Program-made: the position numbers and the translations under genes | The notes under the pieces: model-generated | Databases searched by the model: none | What the model saw: only the letters and a program-made list of their open reading frames with translations | What the model was told of the DNA's origin: nothing | In this document: positions 16,353 through 22,235 of the stretch, one piece after another | How the letters are laid out: each line of letters starts with the position of its first letter | How positions within the stretch are numbered: position 1 is the first letter of the stretch | From: a virus | DNA length: 22,235 nucleotides | Reading direction: 5' to 3' (one strand) | Virus record (IMG/VR): IMGVR_UViG_3300032093_000931 | Coordinates: 1 to 22,235 of that record

Positions 16353-19300
16353 TATTCTCCAAGTATTTCTTTAATGTCAGCCATAGGGTCCCCAACAAGG
16401 TACCTATTAGCAAAATCAGCAAAATAAGTATTACTTTGCGCTAAATCAAAAATGAAAGCCTCATACTGTAAACGAATCTGTTTACGTCTAGGACTATTAG
16501 CAGGTAACAAATTCCATTCTGTAAAAATAGAATCCCTACCATCACGCCAAACTCTTACAGTATCCCACAAAGATTGCTCAGGGGCACTCTTACTAATATC
16601 ATTAATAAACTTCTCATTATCTAAAGCAACATTAATAAGATTCAAACCTTCAGTGAAAGTATCTGAAGTGTTACCAAAAGTTTCAACCCATTGAGGATTA
16701 CGAACAGCCAAACCATCAGCCTCATTGTAAAGTTGGTCACGATACCAAGCACGAATATCAGAATTAGAATTAGCAGTTAAAGATTTACTTGGACGACCAG
16801 CAAGATACGCATCACGTTCTTTAGTGATACGGTCATACTCACGCCAACCATCTTCAATTCTGGCATCTGCTTCACGTTCAGCAAAAGTTTTAGTACCCTC
16901 AAATATTGGCACACCACCAACAGTACTAATTTTAAGATTAGCACTAGCAGCAGGTGAATAATCACCAGGAACAACAGGGTTCAAAACCATACCAACAACA
17001 GGTACACGTGAATCAGGGTTTTTACCAGTCCACTCTTGTAACCAATCGTAAGACTTTAATCTACCTGCAGCAATTTGTTCAGGTGCAACACTTGTTTTAT
17101 ATTTAGTACCAGTGATAAGATTACGAACTGCTTCTTCACCGTACATCATAATAAAATCCTGAGTTGCTGCTTGATAAGGTGCAACACCTGGTCTATCTGC
17201 TAACAACTGTGGGTTATTAACATAGTTTAATTCAAGTCTGTCAAATTCATCACGGTACATAATTGATGTTGGTTGGTCAGTTACACCAAAAGGACTAAAT
17301 AACTTGCGAACAAGTCTCCAACCCATAAGGTTCAAAGTTAAATCAATAGATTTATTAATATCTGGTTCTGGACTATCAGGGTTGTTAAGTTCCCAATCCA
17401 TACGTCTAGCAGTATGTATTGACCAAAGAGTTGATGCTACAGCATCTTTACGGAACTGAATATTTTCTTTATCAAAGATAACATCTTGACCAAGACCAGC
17501 AAGTTCAATAGCAGACTTCAAAGACCCAGCAATGAACACTTGCTCAGCAACATTAGAAACAACTGATGATAATACTTGAACACCACTTGTACCCTCAGTG
17601 TCTTTAGCGGCAGGAACAATACCACGTGGCACACCACCAAATATTAACTGGTTGTAAAGTTTTTCACCAACAGTATTCTTAATCTTTGTTTCAAGATTTG
17701 GAAAGTTTTGAACTGCTGTGTTTAAAGCAACTTGACCTAACCAGTTAGGTGAAGGTCCGTTAGTTAAAAAGTTTAATTGGTTAGCGTTCATTTTATAAAC
17801 AAACGGTTGCGCTTTAGCAGGCTTATTAAAGAATGGTAAAACTAGATAAGCACTTTTGTTTTGTGCATCCGCTTCTTCATAAGAAATCTTGTTACCATCT
17901 TCATCAACAACCATACCTGCAGCCCAAGGTGAGGTACGTATTTGTTCAAGTAGAGCAAAGTTGTAAGGGTTAGCAAACCCTGCTTTAACCCAAAACTTAA
18001 CAGAGTTAAACATTGCGTTAGGGAAACCAAGAAGGAAACGTGAATAGTATTGAACATTGTTCATACGTCTGATTGCGTAGAATGTGTCTTCAACTTGTTT
18101 CAAAGCATATTCTTGTGCAGCAGGTCTTATTTGGTTTTGCCACATATCTGAAGTAATTTCAATACCATTACGTTGAGCATTCTCAACTATAAGTTTAACG
18201 GCTTGATTACCATAATATGTTCCATAAGGACTACGGAATAATGATGACTCAGGCTTAGCAATTGCTCTGAAACCTGCGTTAATACCTTTTTGATAACCTA
18301 AAGCAATATCTGATAAAGATAACATTCCAGGTAAAGAATCAAGACTTATATCAAGTGTTGGAACTTCTTGACCTTTAAGAAGAGATTCTGCTTTCTTTGC
18401 TGTGAAGATTTCTCTATCGTCAATGATTTTCTTTTGGATAACTTTATCTGGAACAAGATTATCAACAACTGCTTTAGAGTCATTTAATATTTCAATTGCA
18501 CCATTAGTTGAAAGGTCTGGTGTTCTGTCTTTTCTTGCTATTGCTCTTTCTGCAGCAAGACGGTAGAAGTCACTGAAGTTTCCACGTTGTTGTAAGTCAC
18601 GCATCATATATTTAATAATGTCATTGTCTGACATTCCTGACATAATGCGTCCAACAATAGGGTCATTTTTCATAACCTGTATTTGTTGTGAGTATTCGCC
18701 CCAATACTTTTTAATAAGTTTAGGGTTAATGGTTGTTAAGTTTGGGTTTACTGGTGTTGTTGTGAAAGATTTACGTGATGTTCTTTCAAACACACCTGGT
18801 TGTGTTACGTTTGCTAGGGTTAATGATGGGTCTATTTCTTGGCGTAGTGCGCCACCACCGATTACATCTTCACCCATAACATCAAGTTGTTTGTAAGAAT
18901 AAACTGGGTTTTTAACTTCTTGTCCTTTAAGAACAACATTTTCAGGAAGTAATTGTTCTGGGTCTACCCCACCAAGAAGATAACCACTTCTATCTCTTTG
19001 TATTGGAGATGTACCTACAACAGTTTTTACTCTTTTTACATCATCTGTGCGAACAAGTTGAACAGGAATATATTCAATACCTGCTTCTTTGGCAGCAGCA
19101 AGACGATGATTACCTTCACCTAATAATAATCTTAGATTGCCAGCATCATCAACAGTATATTCTAAAAATACTGGGTCAGTAAAACCTTTGCCTTCTTTAA
19201 GGTCTTTAACAATACTATCAATTCTTTCTTTACTTCCAGATTGTCCATATTGTGGTAAAGTTCTATCGTATTCTTTAAATTTATCAAGGAAGTCAGTTCT

Positions 19301-21355
19301 AACAAGGGCTATATTGTTAGGTTTTGTTTTATTAAAATACCCTTTTCTAAAGTTAGGGTTTTGTTCTAATACTAAATCAAAAGGACTTTTACTTGTAACA
19401 CCAGAAGCATCAGAATCAATTACTCTTGCATTAAACTTTTCTTTACCATAAATCTGTGGCAAAGTAGCATCGTGCATACGACCAAGGATACGAACAAAAG
19501 GTTCAAACATAGAGTTCTTAGGAATATAACCAGGACGGATAAGAACCGCTGCAGAAAACGCACGTTCAAAAGCATCAGCACTAATAGAAAGTTTACTTAA
19601 ATTAGCCTTAATACCTCTTAAAGATAAATTTCTACTGTTTCTAATATGAGCATTTAAAACATCTTCCATAACACGCATATCAAGCATAGGAATATTAGAA
19701 GCAAGTTTAACTTTAATGTTCTCATCAACAGCAGTTACCTCGGCACCATCGGTTTCTTTAGTGACAATACCGTTTTGTGTGTTTTGAATCTTTTCTCTAA
19801 TGCCATCACGTTTATTAACAACGTTTTGCATAGGAGCATCAATATCAATATCGTCTACTTTTAAACCAATAGACTCAGCAATGTCATTAGCAATAGTTTT
19901 AACAGCATCACGTTCAATTTGTTTCAAAACAACTGCTCTACTTGCTTCATCTGCTGGGGCAGCCAACCAAGTTCTAATAGCATTAGCACGAAAATCAGCA
20001 TACTTTGCTTGACGCAAAATAGGAGACATTTGTAATGTTGCAGATATTTCATCAATGCTGTCCATAGGACGTAAACCTGTAAGTTCAACATAACCACGTG
20101 GACGAAGACGTGTAGTTGTTAAAGTTAAAACACGGAAAGGTCTAAACTCTCCACCACCAATAAGAGTTTCACTTATTTGCTTAGAACCCTTACCAAGAAG
20201 ACGTTCAGTTTTAAGACTTGTTTTAGCCTTATTTAATTGTTCAACAAAACTAAACTTTGAAGGTGCCCAAGAAACGTTACCTGCACCAATAGAAACTTTA
20301 CTGTACCAGTCTTGCCATTCGTTAGTAAGATTACCATTACGTGCAATGATGTCATCAAGAACGTTTCTTAATTGGTCGCCTTCTGCAGCATCAACAATGT
20401 TATCTGGAACTAAAGGTTCTTCAGGTGTTAATTCTTTTTGTAAGTTAACACGTTGTTTAGAAAGATTAAGTGCATCTTCAAAAGAAGGAGCAGTTGCTCT
20501 AAGTCTATTAGCAGCAGCAACAGAACCAAGGTCAGCAAGGATAACATCTCTTGCTTCCTCAATACTTTTAGTTGCGGCACCAAGTTGTGAAAGAAGACGA
20601 GGATTACTTGAACGTGCAACAACAGGGTTAGATAATAATTCTAATGGGTCATTCTTTTTGTACATATCAAGAATATGAACACTGATACCGTTAGATGGAA
20701 CAATTTCATCAATGTTTGCACCATTGTTTAATTGTGTTGCTATATCGTCAACACCTTTAAAAGCATCAGTTTCTAAAGTTGCAATAGTTTCAGCGGTAAG
20801 AGGAGCACGTGTTAAACCTGCTGCTTTACGTAAACCTTTAAAAACAAGACCTGTGCCAGCACTTGTTAAAAACTCTAAACCAACATCTGTTAAACCAGTA
20901 GCAAGTTGATAATAAGGACTATCTTGTGCTGCTTGGCGTTGCTTTTCATCCATAACATCATAGTCTGGATTAAGTAAAGGCATTAATTCGTAAGCCTTAT
21001 CAAGGGCTTGTTGACCACCAACAGTTTCAATTGCTTTATTAGTTAAAGAGTTAAAACCTTTAAAAGTTTGTGCAAGGTTATATGCTGTTGCTTCACCATA
21101 AGAAATACGGTCAGTAGCCTTGTAGGCTTGTTTAACTTTCTCTGGTTCTTTACGTTGGGTATATGCTGCGGCAAGGTTAACTGTGCCAACAGGGTCACGA
21201 ACAACAGTTTCAAATGCTTTATCTGCACCTTTAATGATAGAGCCAAGAGGTGAGTTAAAAACATCAGCAACTACTGGAACAACTTTTTTAGTTAAAGTGT
21301 TGCCAATTGCTGCACCGATACGATTAGAAGTTAAAAAGTCAGTTAGAGCACCCAC
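16352..21355 (-). CDS. Giant virion/ejection protein with ParB-like domain (1667 aa)
   Basis: 1667 residues from a GTG at 21355; an in-frame TAA (the upstream gene's stop) lies three codons before it, and AAGGAG precedes it by about 11 nt. Residues ~685-775 look like a ParB/sulfiredoxin-fold domain: ERIDSIVKDLKEGKGFTDPV, then LRLLLGEGNHRLAAAKEAGI with G746-E747-G748-N749-H750-R751, and YIPVQLVRT. ParB-type folds bind nucleotide and may be nucleases. Flanking regions are long and mixed: an amphipathic N-terminus (FLTSNRIGAAIGNT), and around residues 1100-1180 a conserved-looking YYSRFLLGFPNAMFNSVKFW, NPYNFALLEQIR. Size and place (ahead of the scaffold) suggest a protein packed in the head and ejected with DNA, like internal virion or polyvalent proteins of other phages. 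Activity is unproven. Confidence 0.75.
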   Translation of the reverse strand: MGALTDFLTSNRIGAAIGNTLTKKVVPVVADVFNSPLGSIIKGADKAFETVVRDPVGTVNLAAAYTQRKEPEKVKQAYKATDRISYGEATAYNLAQTFKGFNSLTNKAIETVGGQQALDKAYELMPLLNPDYDVMDEKQRQAAQDSPYYQLATGLTDVGLEFLTSAGTGLVFKGLRKAAGLTRAPLTAETIATLETDAFKGVDDIATQLNNGANIDEIVPSNGISVHILDMYKKNDPLELLSNPVVARSSNPRLLSQLGAATKSIEEARDVILADLGSVAAANRLRATAPSFEDALNLSKQRVNLQKELTPEEPLVPDNIVDAAEGDQLRNVLDDIIARNGNLTNEWQDWYSKVSIGAGNVSWAPSKFSFVEQLNKAKTSLKTERLLGKGSKQISETLIGGGEFRPFRVLTLTTTRLRPRGYVELTGLRPMDSIDEISATLQMSPILRQAKYADFRANAIRTWLAAPADEASRAVVLKQIERDAVKTIANDIAESIGLKVDDIDIDAPMQNVVNKRDGIREKIQNTQNGIVTKETDGAEVTAVDENIKVKLASNIPMLDMRVMEDVLNAHIRNSRNLSLRGIKANLSKLSISADAFERAFSAAVLIRPGYIPKNSMFEPFVRILGRMHDATLPQIYGKEKFNARVIDSDASGVTSKSPFDLVLEQNPNFRKGYFNKTKPNNIALVRTDFLDKFKEYDRTLPQYGQSGSKERIDSIVKDLKEGKGFTDPVFLEYTVDDAGNLRLLLGEGNHRLAAAKEAGIEYIPVQLVRTDDVKRVKTVVGTSPIQRDRSGYLLGGVDPEQLLPENVVLKGQEVKNPVYSYKQLDVMGEDVIGGGALRQEIDPSLTLANVTQPGVFERTSRKSFTTTPVNPNLTTINPKLIKKYWGEYSQQIQVMKNDPIVGRIMSGMSDNDIIKYMMRDLQQRGNFSDFYRLAAERAIARKDRTPDLSTNGAIEILNDSKAVVDNLVPDKVIQKKIIDDREIFTAKKAESLLKGQEVPTLDISLDSLPGMLSLSDIALGYQKGINAGFRAIAKPESSLFRSPYGTYYGNQAVKLIVENAQRNGIEITSDMWQNQIRPAAQEYALKQVEDTFYAIRRMNNVQYYSRFLLGFPNAMFNSVKFWVKAGFANPYNFALLEQIRTSPWAAGMVVDEDGNKISYEEADAQNKSAYLVLPFFNKPAKAQPFVYKMNANQLNFLTNGPSPNWLGQVALNTAVQNFPNLETKIKNTVGEKLYNQLIFGGVPRGIVPAAKDTEGTSGVQVLSSVVSNVAEQVFIAGSLKSAIELAGLGQDVIFDKENIQFRKDAVASTLWSIHTARRMDWELNNPDSPEPDINKSIDLTLNLMGWRLVRKLFSPFGVTDQPTSIMYRDEFDRLELNYVNNPQLLADRPGVAPYQAATQDFIMMYGEEAVRNLITGTKYKTSVAPEQIAAGRLKSYDWLQEWTGKNPDSRVPVVGMVLNPVVPGDYSPAASANLKISTVGGVPIFEGTKTFAEREADARIEDGWREYDRITKERDAYLAGRPSKSLTANSNSDIRAWYRDQLYNEADGLAVRNPQWVETFGNTSDTFTEGLNLINVALDNEKFINDISKSAPEQSLWDTVRVWRDGRDSIFTEWNLLPANSPRRKQIRLQYEAFIFDLAQSNTYFADFANRYLVGDPMADIKEILGE

Positions 21356-21361
21356 GAAAAG

Positions 21362-21514
21362 TTATGCTCCTTCTGGTTTAGTTAAAGTTTCTAATAAGTC
21401 ATTAAATTGGTCATCGGTCATATTAGGTGTTCTGGCTAAATCAAAAGCAACAGAACCTAACGGAAAACCTAAAACCTGAATTGCTGTATCAAAGCGTTCA
21501 GAAAACTGGCTCAT
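21362..21514 (-). CDS. Tiny protein in the same frame as the giant protein (50 aa)
   Basis: 50 residues that I translated directly: MSQFSERFDTAIQVLGFPLG, SVAFDLARTPNMTDDQFNDL, LETLTKPEGA. It is acidic and probably helical (TDDQFNDLLETL). The ATG directly follows the TAA of the 158-residue gene. Its own TAA lies in the same frame as, and only 6 nt before, the GTG of the giant protein. It could be a genuine tiny protein, a leader peptide that couples translation, or an N-terminal piece separated from the giant protein by a stop codon. Function unknown. Confidence 0.6.
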   Translation of the reverse strand: MSQFSERFDTAIQVLGFPLGSVAFDLARTPNMTDDQFNDLLETLTKPEGA

Positions 21515-21991
21515 TTATGCGATACTCTTCAAATACTGAATAAAATTACGGAAAGTGTTAGAGGCAGATGGGTCATTAGCCATTTGCTCAAGGGAAGGTA
21601 AGTATTGTACGAGACGTTGATTGTCTGCTTGTAATTGTTTATTGAAAGTTTGGTCAGGACTTGGACCAAGTGCTTCCATTCCTGGACCTGCACCCATCCC
21701 TGCACCAGCAGTAACTGGTTCATCGGGGCGTGCAGAAGGTTCATTTAAACCAATAACTGGTTGTGAGGCTGCGGCTGATGCGAGGCCCGAAGGCATACTT
21801 GATTGTTCAATACTCGGAGCCGCAGCCAAAGGGGCTGCTTCTTGTGTTGCCATAAGTGCTTGCCCCTCTCCATAAGGGAGACCTGAAACGTATTTGGCTG
21901 CTTGGGTACCACTTTGACCATTACCACCACGACCGTTAACATTCATAGGATTGTTTTGCGGTGCAGTTGGTCTCATTCCACCTCTAGCCAT
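21515..21991 (-). CDS. Ala/Pro/Gly-rich disordered protein (158 aa)
   Basis: 158 residues. The first ~115 residues are low-complexity, rich in Gly, Ala, Pro, Ser, Asn and Gln (RGGMRPTAPQNNPMNVNGRG; QEAAPLAAAPSIEQSSMPSG; PVTAGAGMGAGPGMEALGPS). The last 40 residues are helical: FNKQLQADNQRLVQYLPSLE, QMANDPSASNTFRNFIQYLK. A disordered N-terminus with a short helical C-terminus is common in small assembly proteins ahead of phage internal proteins; I recall no named family. AAGGA lies upstream of the ATG. Possible assembly helper or minor virion protein; unknown. Confidence 0.65.
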   Translation of the reverse strand: MARGGMRPTAPQNNPMNVNGRGGNGQSGTQAAKYVSGLPYGEGQALMATQEAAPLAAAPSIEQSSMPSGLASAAASQPVIGLNEPSARPDEPVTAGAGMGAGPGMEALGPSPDQTFNKQLQADNQRLVQYLPSLEQMANDPSASNTFRNFIQYLKSIA

Positions 21992-22016
21992 TATTATACG
22001 TCCTTAAATTAATTAT

Positions 22017-22199
22017 TTACTTACCAGCGCGTTTTGGTGCTTTACCACCACGTGTACCAGATGGTTGTGCAGAGAACATAATCTTTGACATACCTGGTTT
22101 TGATGCAGTTGGAACACCAGATTTTTTAACTGGTTGTTCGTATGCTTTTCCAGCAGAACCTTGGTTTGCTGGCTTCTTGCCGCCTTTGAATGATTTCAT
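22017..22199 (-). CDS. Small basic Gly/Lys-rich protein (60 aa)
   Basis: 60 residues: MKSFKGGKKPANQGSAGKAY, EQPVKKSGVPTASKPGMSKI, MFSAQPSGTRGGKAPKRAGK. It is strongly basic and disordered and lacks hydrophobic segments, so it may bind nucleic acid. AAGGA precedes the ATG by about 6 nt, and the ATG overlaps a TGA of the preceding frame (ATGA), matching the gene packing of the window. A 25-nt gap follows. Function unknown. Confidence 0.6.
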   Translation of the reverse strand: MKSFKGGKKPANQGSAGKAYEQPVKKSGVPTASKPGMSKIMFSAQPSGTRGGKAPKRAGK

Positions 22200-22235
22200 T
22201 CTTTTTCCTTTTTAGCCCGCAGGGACCATTCTTGT
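22196..22235 (-). CDS. C-terminal end of an upstream gene (partial)
   Basis: Only the last 12 codons are present: QEWSLRAKKEKE then TGA, overlapping the next ATG (ATGA). I prefer this frame because that overlap is used throughout the window. A second frame ends TRMVPAG at a TAA (22214-22212) and cannot be excluded. In this gene order the preceding gene might be a portal protein, but these few residues cannot show it. Confidence 0.45.
   Translation of the reverse strand, partial: QEWSLRAKKEKE

Noticed and set aside
16352-21355. Giant protein as a tail tape-measure protein
   Set aside because: It lies before scaffold and capsid, contains a ParB-like motif, and is not a long regular helical repeat; no tail-tube genes accompany it.
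21993-21998. TATAAT promoter -10 box just upstream of the 158-residue gene
   Set aside because: It lies 1 nt before the ATG, has no matching -35, and the region is A+T-rich; a transcript from it would start inside the gene.

Overview
The window looks like about 22 kb of the late (virion and lysis) region of an uncultured tailed double-stranded DNA phage. Every supported gene lies on the minus strand, so transcription runs from 22235 towards 1. Genes are packed with stop/start overlaps (TAATG, ATGA, TGATG) or gaps of a few bases, and there is no host-like gene, tRNA, IS element, integrase or CRISPR array. The DNA is A+T-rich by eye. The host cannot be read from the sequence. Weak hints point to an aquatic Gram-positive or actinobacterial host: a secreted Pro/Thr/Ser-rich protein, a small membrane protein with a PNGGSSL motif, and an M23 peptidase. 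These hints are inference only.

Layout in transcription order. (1) 22235-14161: the tail of an upstream gene, three small or low-complexity proteins, a 1667-residue protein with a ParB-like GEGNHRL motif, and two proteins of about 360 residues. These are probably structural, internal or ejected proteins. (2) 14160-12536: a 119-bp leader, scaffold-like protein, TTG-started major capsid protein (N4 gp56-like), and a strong UUCG-capped hairpin just after the capsid gene. (3) 12535-9497: two small virion proteins, a collagen-like Gly-X-Thr protein, a GT2-type glycosyltransferase with a TPR-like tail, and small Cys-containing proteins. (4) 9497-6992: small basic proteins, a putative head-tail connector, and the first tail-fibre-like protein. 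(5) 6992-3354: a series of tail or receptor-binding genes built from duplicated modules, ending in a 447-residue protein with a polyglycine-rich C-terminal half, then two short conserved phage proteins. (6) 3354-1213: a lysis-like cassette with a holin candidate, M23 endopeptidase, secreted Pro/Thr/Ser-rich protein and two small membrane proteins. (7) 1216-1: the first 405 codons of another tail-type protein that runs off the window.

There is no tape-measure or major tail-tube gene between the capsid and fibre genes. With the huge protein lying upstream of scaffold and capsid, this suggests a short-tailed (podovirus-like) virion in which the 1667-residue protein is carried inside and ejected. 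The most interesting signals are that ParB-motif giant protein, the collagen/glycosyltransferase pair, the capsid-gene hairpin, a leader at 2582-2700 with mutually exclusive stem-loops ending in a terminator-like hairpin, the module-shuffled fibre cluster, and the signal-peptide protein inside the lysis cassette.
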